In this document: one piece after another, positions 32,273-43,360 of the stretch
Numbering within the stretch: the stretch's first letter is position 1
How the letters are laid out: each line of letters starts with the position of its first letter
NCBI GenBank assembly: GCA_021401465.1
Contig: JADDMT010000058.1
Span: forward strand, 62,001-126,000
Reading direction: 5' to 3'
Origin: Teratosphaeria epicoccoides
Taxonomy: Eukaryota > Ascomycota > Dothideomycetes > Mycosphaerellales > Teratosphaeriaceae
Length of the DNA: 64,000 bases
The notes under the pieces: model-generated
Database searches by the model: none
Seen by the model: only the letters and a program-made list of their open reading frames with translations
Told to the model about the DNA's origin: nothing
Program-made: the position numbers and the translations under genes

Positions 32273-32469
32273 GAAGTCGGTGCATGGACATGTGAATAAC
32301 GAGATTTGAGGTGGGTGAGGAGGAGTCGAAACTGAACAGCACATATACTGCCGGAGGCTCTGTTATGTACGAGCCTAATCCCGACCGTATGCCTGAGCGC
32401 ACGGTACCATGATCGTCGGCCGTCACCGGTTAGGACCACCAAATGCCACCCTTATGACCTTTGCTCAAC

Positions 32470-33318
32470 TCATGTTATCACTGTCTCCTCACCTATCTTG
32501 GCCTTCTGCTTGTGACGCACCCATTTCAGCTCCGGCTCTCTCCCATTCAACACAGCTGCGACACACTCCTGGAAATCCTGCGCCCATGCTTCACTGAGCA
32601 TGTCGAAGTACGACCCGTCGCGTTCAGGCATCACCGTGATCTTCCGCAAATCAAAGTTGTCGAAGTCCCTCAAGCAGCTGAGCCAGCCACTAACAACAGC
32701 GCCGTCAATCAGCCTCGCGACCTCCTCAAAAATTCTGTTGTCCTCCAGCTCAACACGCATGTCATCCTCATCCGGCCAGTGTAGCCCAGCCAGAAGTAGT
32801 ATGTCGTGGATGACATCGCCCATGAGCCGAGATGACGGCCGAAGTCGAATGTGCACCCTTTTGACACATCGTTTCTCCGAATTGCTGAGATGGGCCAGCC
32901 AACGCGAAAGGGCCCGACTCGCAAGCTTGAAGTGGTCGTCTGGGCTTGCATCCACATAAAAGCTGTTACGTCCATAGAAGATCTCTTTCGCCTCATCATG
33001 TACTTGCGTACATGTTGCCGCTATCAATGAGAGGGCCAGAAAGGATGCTTCGTTGGCTTCATGACGTGGAACCATTACAGATCCGGGCACAACCAGGAGG
33101 TGCTCGTAAATGTTGTCGCGGAGCTCGCGTGGCAGCCGGTCAAGGAAATAGCATTCGAATTTTTCACTGACAGTCTGCTTTGACTTGGTCTTGTCGCAGC
33201 GTGTCTGCCCGTCATTTCTCACTGTTGCACTGGTCAAGGCATCGGCGACCTTGCCGTTGATGGCTCCTTCATTGCACTCCGCCGAAGTCACTTCGTATAT
33301 TTCCAACATCGTCGCCAT
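32470..33318 (-). CDS. F-box-like / 2EXR-type fungal protein
   Basis: Single exon, 282 residues, ATG at 33318 (MATMLEIYEV). The recognisable element is FLDRLPRELRDNIYEHLLVV near residue 57, the short helical LPxELRxxIYExLL motif of the F-box-like and 2EXR proteins abundant in Dothideomycetes and Eurotiomycetes. It is followed by SLIAATCTQVHDEAKEIFYG, the typical second element. The rest is helical and not diagnostic. A link to SCF ubiquitin ligases is possible but unproven for this group. Confidence 0.7.
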   Translation of the reverse strand: MATMLEIYEVTSAECNEGAINGKVADALTSATVRNDGQTRCDKTKSKQTVSEKFECYFLDRLPRELRDNIYEHLLVVPGSVMVPRHEANEASFLALSLIAATCTQVHDEAKEIFYGRNSFYVDASPDDHFKLASRALSRWLAHLSNSEKRCVKRVHIRLRPSSRLMGDVIHDILLLAGLHWPDEDDMRVELEDNRIFEEVARLIDGAVVSGWLSCLRDFDNFDLRKITVMPERDGSYFDMLSEAWAQDFQECVAAVLNGREPELKWVRHKQKAKIGEETVIT

Positions 33319-33776
33319 CGTTGACAGGGCCTGATGTTGGTCGCTAGCGAGCTTCGTGGAGGTCGATGCAGTCAGAGATGGAACTCGGTGATGTCGAAGT
33401 TTCAAAACGAAGTGCAGACGAAAAGGCCATGAGGCAAGTCGCGAAGACTCGAAGCGGAAGGAGCGACGTCACCTTGATCTCGTGACAGGGAAAAGCAATT
33501 CAATCGTCTAAGGACGATCCATTGAAATCTCAATCGAGTCGGCTGCAGTAACATTGCAAATGAATACCTGCTCTGCGCGTCCACCCGTCACTGCCGAGAC
33601 CACCTTGCTGTGGCGTTGTCATCCGTATCCATCCCTATGCTGTGGTATCCAACGAATCGAGTCAACGCTATCAAAATCTCAAGCCCAACAATAAATGCTT
33701 CATAAATCGCCTAATAGGTGTCACCAAACGATGGTCCAGCCACCCTGGAGAATTGCTCTCATCTTTGTTCTTAATT
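33319..33776. other. Intergenic region between two minus-strand genes
   Basis: Holds the promoter of the F-box-like gene and the 3' flank of the next one. No feature recognised. Confidence 0.45.
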
Positions 33777-34913
33777 CTAGTCGCTCAAGTCAGGATTGGC
33801 CACGAATAGCCGCCCAGCACTCATCGTCATCGTTCGTTCGTCCACCGAGCCTCTTCGTTTCAGGTCCTCGCTGGTCTTCCGCTTCTGCTCCGCTGCTTGC
33901 ATCGCTGCTTGCATCGCTGCTGTCTTGGGCAGGCCGCCCACGCCGCCGAACTGTCTTTCTTCAGCACTTCCGCCACTTCCTCCTTGACCACCTGGTTGTC
34001 CAAAGTAGTCTTCGCCCTGCTGGCCGTATTGGCTCTGCACTGGCGTCTCTTCCTCAACCAAATCGCCCATGCTATCGACCGGACTGTGGCCGGTGGGGGG
34101 CGTCGAACCGTTGCTGTAGCCTCTCATGTAGCTGTGCCCCCTCTGTCCACTGCCAATGCTCGATCGGCCACTTCCGGTTCTCGTATGATACTTCTGCGCG
34201 TATGCATTACCCACATCGTCATCCGAGTCACCCTCATCCACTTCACTAGCGCTCAGCCGCATTGGCACGCCAACGCTCCCTACGAGATTGGCGCCTCCAG
34301 TATATGTGCTGGCCTTGGGTGCACCATGATGCCGTATCTTGCTCCTTACGCCGCCAACCATACCTTGACTGCTTGTGCTAACCCGTGAGGATGGAGCGTG
34401 ATTGTGTCCGCCAGCTACCTCCATCGCTGCTCTCATCTTCGCTGCCCGTTGTGCAGCAAGAATACGTGGGTCTTCGTGCTGAGCTCGATCGCACCAGACA
34501 GTAGCCTTCTGCTTCCTCATCAGAGCCACGTACGACGTCGGCGATGCAGAGGATGTGCTTCGAGAGGAGGTGGATCGTCTTGGTGCTGCGGCTACATTGA
34601 AGTTAGAATTTGTTGGTGCTAGTTGCAAGCAGGCGTTCGTACTCGTGGATGACGTCGACGAGGTCGCGTTGCTAAGCGTCCTCCGCGTCGATTGTCCAGG
34701 GTACTGATTCATTGGGACGTTCGCGTTTGGTGCTATGCCGCTCGCCACACTGGCAGACCTGGTGTAGTTCTGCTCGGCAGGCTGGCTCGGTGGGAATGGT
34801 CGTTGCTGCTGCTGAGGATGGTGCGTGTTGTACTGTGAAGGTCCCGGTGCACCTCCCACGTAGGCCCCAGGGAGCGGCTTCCGATGTGGTGCTTGCATAA
34901 TTGCAGCTGACAT
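33777..34913 (-). CDS. Conserved low-complexity fungal protein
   Basis: Single exon, 378 residues. I start at the ATG at 34913 (MSAAIMQAPHRKPLPGAYVG). It is mostly disordered: Gln/Pro-rich N-terminus, Ser/Thr-rich centre, Gly-rich C-terminus. Islands look conserved: PTSYVALMRKQKATVWCDRA followed by DPRILAAQRAAKMRAAMEVA, then GVPMRLSASEVDEGDSDDDV, and the terminal SAGRLFVANPDLSD. The same island order is known to me from uncharacterised proteins of filamentous ascomycetes. No enzyme domain is visible. The Cys/Arg/Lys-rich island could bind nucleic acid, but this is speculative. Confidence 0.72.
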   Translation of the reverse strand: MSAAIMQAPHRKPLPGAYVGGAPGPSQYNTHHPQQQQRPFPPSQPAEQNYTRSASVASGIAPNANVPMNQYPGQSTRRTLSNATSSTSSTSTNACLQLAPTNSNFNVAAAPRRSTSSRSTSSASPTSYVALMRKQKATVWCDRAQHEDPRILAAQRAAKMRAAMEVAGGHNHAPSSRVSTSSQGMVGGVRSKIRHHGAPKASTYTGGANLVGSVGVPMRLSASEVDEGDSDDDVGNAYAQKYHTRTGSGRSSIGSGQRGHSYMRGYSNGSTPPTGHSPVDSMGDLVEEETPVQSQYGQQGEDYFGQPGGQGGSGGSAEERQFGGVGGLPKTAAMQAAMQAAEQKRKTSEDLKRRGSVDERTMTMSAGRLFVANPDLSD

Positions 34914-37900
34914 TATCGTGTGAGTGCGTAATGTGACCAAAGAGGCAGTCGTGCGGGCGTGATGCTACTTGTAACGGCTGTGTCAAAGTCAAACGATGTC
35001 TGTCAAAGTTCGAGAGATTCCTGTGTTTTGGAATTTCAGCCAGTTGCCGGCGTCATTCACACTCAATCCCAGGCGGGAGCATCGGTATGCAATGACACTC
35101 TCGGCCTGTCTCAATACCAGCTCCTTCTTCCCGCAGTCTACTTGGCCGTGGCGACTGCGATTATTCTATGCACATGCAGTTCGAAACGGGTAGCATGCAA
35201 TCGACGGCGGGGATGTCAGCTTTCGGAACTTAGGTCAAAGCTCAGCTAGTCTGGTGGCTGCAAAAGACTGCTCGCGCCTGCAACAAGGTTTTGCGGTTGG
35301 AGGTCTGCCAGAGATGGCTGTCGTGAACGAGGAGTAGAGACGATGAGTGTGAATAAATTGATCAGTCCGCCTCGTATGTCTTCGGAAAACGCGGCCGAAG
35401 TGTTTGCAAATCACCCGCTTTCTTGGCCCTAGCAGGCTAGCAAGGTGATGAATTCGCGGATCTTGTTTCTGCAGGTTCTCCACCGGGTTTATCTCATGCA
35501 TGCAATAGACGACTCGCTGCAGGTGAAACTAGTAAGGAACTGCAAGAGCTGTAGGAGGCGAAAGCGTGCTTCGTTGAGTGGCGGAATTGCAAGCTGGTTG
35601 TTCTCACTACCACGGTCGAGCCGCAACACCCAAGAGCACAATGCTGGTCCGGAAAAGCGGCCGTCCGGAGTATGAGACAAGGGAGTGCCAGGATAAGACA
35701 GGAATCTGCTTGTGTCGCGCCTTGTCCTGTTCTTATCGATGCCTCGTCCGGTCCGACTTGCGCGCCCAAAGAACGTGGCTCGAGAAATGTCGAAACCTTA
35801 TTCCTCACTTGGCGCGCTTGTAGTATGGTGAGAGGCAGTCAGTCGACTGTACTAGCGCCGAATAGCTTTCTTGCCATGCATTGAATTCGTCTGCTTTGAT
35901 GAATATGGCGTGAGATCAAGACTACTGCTGAAGCGAAGAAGGACGCGGTGGAGCTCGTGAAATGCGTGAGCATTCGCAATCACGGTAGCCCAGTGATGAG
36001 ATGAGTAGAATGACGAAGAGGGGAAGGTGAAACCGTGTCTTGCGAGAAAAGCTAAGACGAGCAGCCTTTTGCTATACCAAGTCCCTACAATTCTGGGTGT
36101 CTGTGCCTATTGATATAAGTTCGCAGTCGCGCGGCGTAAAGTGCGTCACGCGTACAATTGACTCAGATGGCAAGCCAGGGCAGGCATGTTGCCCGCATCA
36201 ATGTTCGTCTCAAGATATTGAGATCGTCCAATGGCATACAAGGTCGAAGTGTTCTTGATGGGACTTCCCCCCAGCCCTACTACGGATAGCCCTCCAGGCT
36301 CCAGGTAATCCACAGTAAGATACCCCGCAAGCTTGGCCTGGTTTGATCGGAGGATTCCTCCAATTTCAATCGAAGAAGAGGACGCTCTCTTAGGGGCCTG
36401 CTCGCGCATCCTGTTTCCTCGCTTTTAGCCTGCAATAGTACAGGCCCGCTTTCGCTCAAGCATCCTCAAAGCGCTTGCAAGAGAGGAAGAAATTCTGCCT
36501 CTAATTTCTCGCCGCGGGGGCAGGCCGAGGGGACGTATTTCAAGCGTTTTGGATATTATCCGGGGGGCGTCCGTCGTATGTTCAGGGAGCTGGTGCTTAC
36601 AGTTCAGGAGATATGAAGAGAATTTTCTTTGTATCGGCAATTTGTGAAATATAACCATGACTTGATGATTTGTTGGGTCAACATCACCTCTTCCTCAAGC
36701 TTCTGGTGCAGAGAATAGTTGACGCTCTACGTTGGGCCGCAACTTTGCGATGCCGCCCTTGGCATTTATTATTGTATCTTGGGGATGCAATTAGCCAAGC
36801 CTTATCTCTACGCCTTGCTCGGTCTTGGCTGCCGTGGCGGACACCTGAGGATGCTCCGGGATAGATTGGTGCCTCAGACACCTGATCAATTTGGCCGTCA
36901 GTAAGCGAGACGGCGATCTCCAAGAAGGCTTCTGTCGCTGGTGACCTGTTTACGGCCTACATGACGTTCCAAGTCACACGATTTGTGAATGCGCAGGAAC
37001 GGGTCCTATTTATGAAAGCCGAAGCCAAGCATCTCCCCGTCGCGAACACTATGTATCTGGAATTTGGAATGCTTCCACACGTCCAGGTTGCCGTGTATCG
37101 GGTGGGCACCTGGTACTCTCCAGCATCTTGGCGGCTGCGACGAAGCATATTCTGTTGCACGAGCTGGCGCAGTTGCAACATCCGCGACGCGTGGACCACT
37201 GTATTCTTCGAGTATCTGGAATGGCATCCTCATCGCCCGGGAATGCTCTATTTACTGCTTCTATGCCACTGTATTTAACCAGCAGCGTTGATGACATCGC
37301 AGGTACTTTATGTCCTGGCTGAGAGTACAGCTCCTTTCAACATACCTTCCGCTTTGCAACAGGCCGTGTGAGCACACTATGCCAGAGCTACTGCATCCGA
37401 TCCAGCGCCGCACGAATGCCCCACTACAGAAGCCTTACGATCACTCGCTTCTGGCAAGATCAGATGTGTGGCGACAACGTCTCATCAAGCTACTCTTTAT
37501 GCTGCAAGCACGATGTCGAGATTGTTGAGACGATGTAGTACGACAAAGATATGAGATGTTCCGTCAATGCTGGCACGATCGAGACTGCCGAAAATTTTTT
37601 GAAGGCTCGTTCAAAGGTACATGTATATTCTCCAAACCTGCTACAACCGCTCCGGCTCTATCGGTTTGTAAGATCGGGAGTGTGTAAATGTGGTGCAAGT
37701 TGGGGACAAACGTAGTATAGTTCCTAGATACATGGAGGGCAGAGTCATTCTATCAACCAAGTAGCTCTTGAAACATACCTTATTAGCCTAGCATTCTGAA
37801 CAGTCAATAGTCAATCGTGTCAGTATTGTCTATTAGAAGTCAATCAGATCAGCAGTGTTAACAAGGAGCATATACTACGTTTACTCAGCGCGTGTACTAA

Positions 37901-37919
37901 GGTACATTTACAAAGTCCC
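34914..37919. other. 3-kb region with no recognisable gene
   Basis: Only short, mutually overlapping frames occur and none matches a family I know. Composition is mixed, with poly-A/T runs near 37595. It may include long UTRs or decayed sequence. A CKSCRRRK string near 35540 on the plus strand recalls a Zn-cluster motif, but stands alone. Confidence 0.45.
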
Positions 37920-38215
37920 CTAATATCGAGAATTGCATCGCCATTTAATAGTGACCGTTGGACCGGACACGTACCGGCCACCGCGAAGCACGCAACGGGA
38001 CTCTCCATCTCCTTCATTGTATGGTCTGTCAATGACCCAGAGTGCAGTGCCTCTGTGTGATCCTGTGGTTGCATGGACCACAATCGTTGTATTCTTCCTA
38101 TCTTCGACCTCGAACTCAAAAAAGGCCTTGTCCGTTGCCTACGGCGTCTCGAACGCAAGGGTCTCACCTCTGATGCCATGTGCACGCAAGAACTAAGTGA
38201 ATGCCACAATCCTCG
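37920..38215 (-). pseudogene. Small coding remnant, unknown family
   Basis: On the minus strand GETLAFETP, a TAG, then ATDKAFFEFEVEDRKNTTIV and HATTGSHRGTALWVIDRPYN read to RYVSGPTVTIKWRCNSRY and a TAG at 37920-37922. Just upstream, one frame away, comes EIEIEDCGIHLVLACTWHQR. The pieces join sensibly only if one base is gained or lost and the internal TAG was once a sense codon. The beta-strand-like pattern with paired Cys suggests a small, perhaps secreted, protein. No family is recognised. Confidence 0.35.
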
Positions 38216-39234
38216 ATCTCAATTTCGCTGCCTTCGAGGCAGGAATTCCTGGTTCGCATCGCGCGTGCAGGATCTCGCACCAAAGTTCGCGCAAACACTT
38301 CTACTGCGTCACGAGATTCTCACTAATCTGTGGAGGAGGTCTGATAGCTCTCATACTTCCCTTGCCTTCGTCTGGCACAGTTCTGGACAGCCTAGTAACT
38401 GGACAGCCTAGTAGAAACTCTTGTGTCGACCTTGAAAATGCCACGGAAGTGATTGCTGTAGTACATCGCTGTGGCCTCCAATCATATTTGTCGGCACGCT
38501 TGAAGCAGAGTTGGGCGCAGACAGGGGACAGAGATCGCATCGTCGCAATGCAAGACCCCTTGATAGATTGGATCGCAGCTCGGCAAAGCAGAGATGAGTC
38601 CCCTCAGGACTCTGCTGTGACATGGTCGTTTACGGGAGCTGTCTTGATATCGGTCGCGCCTTTGTTGATCCAAATTCTTTAACGTACTTCAGAGGCCTGT
38701 TCTGTCAGTACCTATCCCAGTGATATTGCCGAAAGCCTTTGCCGTACTAACAGTGCGATCTCTGTTCAGCGTAGTTCCCATGTCGTTTATCTTACCGTAG
38801 TCGAGTTTACATCTGATCCGTGCTACCTCTTATTATAATCGTGTTGCTTCGCTCACTGCGCTTGACTTGGTAGCGAGTACCAGACAGCCGCAGACGCACC
38901 TTCTAAACACAAGCAACCGCCCGCCCTGCATCGTTTCATCCGGCCGCCTGCAAGCATACGATGCTGTAGAGTAATTTTTGAAGACAACTCGGACTGACGT
39001 TCAGAGTGTTGCCATCAACGACCTTTGTCGCGCGTCCATGTATCGATGGAGAAGATGCTTTGCAGCTGCAACGAAGAGCGGAAGCAGCGATCGGCTTTTC
39101 CTCGGATGCACTTCTAAATTCGAAGGAGTTGATCACTCCACACAGTGACCAACCCATGGCCATGAAAGGACAAGTGACATCCAAAAGCACTTCATGATTT
39201 CCCCATCGAAAGCGTAAATGTAAATTCCAGTACT
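38216..39234. other. Intergenic region upstream of lanosterol synthase
   Basis: It must contain the OSC promoter and 5' UTR. No repeat or coding frame can be supported. An SRE-like or other sterol-control site could be present, but I could not identify one. Confidence 0.4.
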
Positions 39235-41802
39235 ATGAGTGTGCAGAGGCGAGGTGGAGCGCCAAAGCAAGTCAATGGCTACACCGCCAATGGCGACCAG
39301 AAACAGTCCTCCGGCACAGACCTCAGGCGATGGAGGCTCCGAGACGATCGCGGACGTCAAACATGGCATTATCTCGGAGATGACGAAGAAGTGCAGGCGT
39401 GGCCTATGTCCACAGCCGACAAGTACTTTGTTGGTCTTGAGACTGTGAGTATGGTGTCAACAGACATATAGCTTCGAGCCGACTCTGACTGGGCTTGTCA
39501 AGGGCCTGCCAAATCTTCCAAAAGCAAAGACGCCGTTACAAGCTTCCATAAATGGCCTAAAGTTCTTCTCAAACTTGCAACTGGAGCCAGGTAACTGGGC
39601 ATGTGAATATGGCGGCCCAATGTTCTTATTACCCGGTGTCGTGATTACAACCTATGTCACAAACACCCCACTTTCGCAACCTCAAAGGATCGAGACCATC
39701 CGCTACATCTTCAATCAGCAGAATGTCGGCACCAAAAATGGGGGCGACGGTGGTTGGGGACTGCACATTGAGGGCGACTCGACAGTCTTCGGCACGGCAA
39801 TGAACTACACTACTCTTCGTTTGCTCGGCGTGCCGGCTGACCATCCACGCTTGAAGCAAGCACGCAGCTGTCTGCATAGTCTTGGTACAGCGCTCAACGG
39901 ACCTCACTGGGCCAAGTTCTGGCTTTCCGTCCTTGGTGTGATGCGCTGGGACATTGTCAATCCAGTGCCACCCGAGCTCTGGCTACTACCGGATTGGGTC
40001 CCGATCTCTCCCTGGCGATGGTGGATTCACATGCGGATGGTGTTCCTGCCGATGAGTCTGATCTGGTCAAAGCAGTGGTCATATCCACAGGCCGACTCCG
40101 ATCCACTGATACGCGAATTACGACGAGAGCTGTTCACTGCACCCCATGAGGACATTGCATGGGGCCGCTATCGAAATGCGATCAGTCCGATCGACAATTA
40201 CAATCCTAAGTCGTGGATATTGAATCTGATCAATCACTTCTTGGTTCTGATTTACATTCCCTTGATACGCTTTGCGTGGCTGATCAACCGTGCTGAGCAA
40301 TGGGTCTGGAACCTTGTCCAGATCGAAGACGCAAACACGGACTACGCCGATCTCGCTCCTGTCAACGCGCCGATGAATATGCTCTGTTGCTACATTCAAG
40401 AAGGTCCTGATGCATATTCAGTCAAGCGGCACAGAGAGCGACTCGAAGACTACCTCTGGCTCTCAGACAAAGGTCTCATGTGCTGTGGTACCAATGGTGT
40501 ACAAAATTGGGACACTTCATTCTTGATACAAGCTGTGGTTGAAGCTGGGCTTGGCAGCCAGGCTGAGCACCACGACGTGCTGCAAAGGGCGCTAGAATTC
40601 CTGGAAGGCCAGCAGATTCTCGAGCATCCGAAAGGCTACGAAGGATCGTCAGTATACTCTGAGCCACCGACAGCAGTCACTGGACCAGCATGCGGGTACC
40701 GACACGTTCGCCGTGGTGCTTGGGGTTTCAGTACTCGTACGCAGGGCTATACTGTGTCAGACTGCACAGCTGAAGCGTTGAAGTCCATCCTGCTTTTGCA
40801 GAATATGCTTAACCCAGCCGAGCCATCGGAATCACTCTTCCCTGCAGTGGTGTCTGAGCAAAGGCTCAAGTGGGCCGTCGACATTCTGCTGACGATGCAG
40901 AATACCTCTGGCGCTTGCAGTTCGTACGAGCCGATGCGAGGAAGTGAAAGATTGGAGTACCTGAATGCAGCAGAAGTTTTTGGGCGTATCATGGTGGAAT
41001 ATGAGTATCCAGAATGCACGACTGCTTGTGTCACGGCCTTCGAGCTCTTCCGGAAGCACTACCCTGATTACAGAGCCAAAGATATAAAGCAGTTCATCGA
41101 GCGAGCGGTAGCCTGGATTCGCGAGGACCAACGCCCAGACGGTTCTTGGTACGGCAGCTGGGCCATCTGCTTCACCTATGCCGGCATGTTCGCGCTGGAG
41201 AGCCTAGCCACCCAAGGTGAAATATACGCCAACAGCGAGCGCGTTCAGACAGCCTGCAAGTTCTTCTTGGACCACCAGCTGGAAGACGGTGGCTGGAGCG
41301 AATCGTACCGTGCTTGTGAGACGGGCGTCTGGCATGATCACCCCGATGGTTCGCAAGTTGTGCACACTGCGTGGGTGATCATTGCTCTACTGCATGCGCA
41401 GTACCCACATAAGGCGCCCATCGAGAAGGGCATCAGGCTGATTATGCAAAGGCAACAATCCAATGGCGAATGGCTGCAGGAAGCCATTGAGGGCGTGTTC
41501 AACAAAAGTTGGTAAGTGTGGGTCTCATTTTCTGTGGCTCTGTCAGTCGGTCATCAAGGTCCCGATTGCCTGCAAGTGTTGGCTGAATGACACTTCCGTC
41601 CCGATAATCTCGTTTGCTTGGACATTGTGTAGCGGCTCACTCGACCGGCGATGATCTGCTCCGCCTGAGTACGAAAGGAGCGGCGGCTGACAATGATAAT
41701 AGCACGATCTCATATCCAAACTACAAGTTCATCTTCCCCATTAAGGCGCTAGGTATGTATGCGAAGCATTTCGGAAATGGCGAGATGAATGGGCATGTAT
41801 AG
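39235..41802 (+). CDS. ERG7: Lanosterol synthase (oxidosqualene cyclase)
   Basis: Cyclises 2,3-oxidosqualene to lanosterol in ergosterol synthesis, on ER/lipid-droplet membranes (family knowledge). Exons 39235-39444, 39503-41511 and 41703-41802 give 772 residues. The splices are supported by exact family joins, GLET|GLPNLPKAKTPL and VFNKSC|TISYPNYKFIFPI; the first acceptor is AAG, the last intron is 191 nt. The catalytic acid is Asp490 in VSDCTAEALKS (DCTAE). QW-type repeats include GDGGWGLHIEG, QRPDGSWYGSWAICF and LEDGGWSESYRACE. The N-terminus RWRLRDDRGRQTWHYL and ACEYGGPMFLLPG are conserved. Length is close to other fungal Erg7 proteins. Everything is intact, so this is almost surely the essential sterol enzyme and not a secondary triterpene cyclase, although DCTAE cyclases of fusidane pathways are related. 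Confidence 0.96.
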
Positions 41803-43360
41803 CCCACGGTGCTGCATAGAGTAGGACGCTGCGAGACAATGCTCGAGCCGTGCAAGTAGAGCAAAGCACCACAGCAGTCTACCAGCGCCAATCTTGTCCC
41901 ATGCAGGGAGTTTCGATGGTCCACCATGCCCTTATCAAACCATTTCGGCCAGCCGTCCGCGCGAGCGGCTCGTGCAAGGTTACCAGGGCATGCAGGTACG
42001 CGTCTGTGGCATGTTGATTAGAGTTGCCGGCGAATTGGGAAAGAACGATGGGAAACACGTGGTGAAATACAACCTGGCGCTTGCCGCTTGTGTGTCGCCA
42101 AGCGATTTGTGTTCTGAAGATACTTCTTGGTCTGCTCGTGTGAATGGTTGGCAAGTGCTTCATTCAGCCTTCGTCACATGAGGTATGCTTCCGTGTGTAG
42201 ATGCTGCAGCTTCTACACGGCCTGCGTAACCTGGCCTTTGGGTCTGGCGGTTCGTGTGTTACCATCGGCCAGGCTCGTGGGACAAGTCTGTTGTTCATCT
42301 GCTGGTCATCACTCGCTCGCCACGATCAGCCTGCTCTCGATTCGATGCACGAGCATGGTGACCAGGTAGCGATGAATGTGTGAATTGGCCACGAGCTGAC
42401 TACCACCGGCTTTGCGCTACAGCCCTGCGTACGATTGCGCGTGACATTGTCTATGCAAAGCGCCTTCCCTATACAGTATGCGGTTCGCCACGAGGGCGGC
42501 TACAGGTGGAGTTCGCATGGCTCGCTGCGGGTTTCGGGCGCGGTGTGGCACGCGTGGGGCAACCTCCCCTGATGGACAGCTCACACCTTCATGCTGTGTG
42601 CTTTGCTGTCCGGTCCCCGGCTCGCTGTGCCTCGTTTGGACGGGGCTGAGCCTTCCTCATGGTAGGATTTGTGATGGGCTGCGGCGCCCCCATTCTTCGT
42701 GGATGTACATGTATCCACACGCATTCGTGATTCGTGGGCTGTAGCTCCACATCGACGTTTCAGGACTGGCCTGGCAGGGGACTGGGGAGCGAGCTGGTCG
42801 AGGGTTGGTTGGCATGTTCATCAACCCTTGGAGCAACTTATCACACACAAATCGACACAGCAAGTGCTTGTGCCATGTGATCTGAAGACACAGCAGCTTG
42901 CTTCATCGCTCAACGCTAACCTCGACCGTTAGAACCGTCTCATGGACACTTCGGCTACATGTATGCATTTGTGACAGGCGCTAGACAGGGGTTCTGGTGG
43001 ACTGAGCTTCCGTGCCGCTGAAACAGCTCCCGTCGCCAGTCGACTAAAATTACTCGCAACTCTACTTCCAACCTCACTATCCGACCTCCATCAACTTCCT
43101 ACGGATTGGACGCTGGAACCGTCATTGGACCTCTTGGAGCTACACATCCGTAACTGGTCCCGAGGAGCTCCATTACCTTTCGCGCTGCTCGCTGTGGTTT
43201 TCTGTCCACAGGAACGAAAGCTAAACATATTCTAGTAGCATCCCAACCAATCGACCTCATTACTCAACGATCACGGATCAAAAGATCGAGCAAAGATCAC
43301 CGAGGCAGAGACTGTATCGATATACGGCGTTGGGGCGTTTGGGACAGTTTCTAAAGAGTT
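41803..43360. other. 1.6-kb intergenic region
   Basis: No supportable gene. The last 400 bp, T/C-rich, presumably hold the promoter and 5' UTR of the downstream RNA-binding protein gene. Confidence 0.45.

Noticed and set aside
35445..35675. CKSCRRRK string resembling a Zn2Cys6 cluster
   Set aside because: Only one partial Cys pair is present and the surrounding frame is short and featureless.
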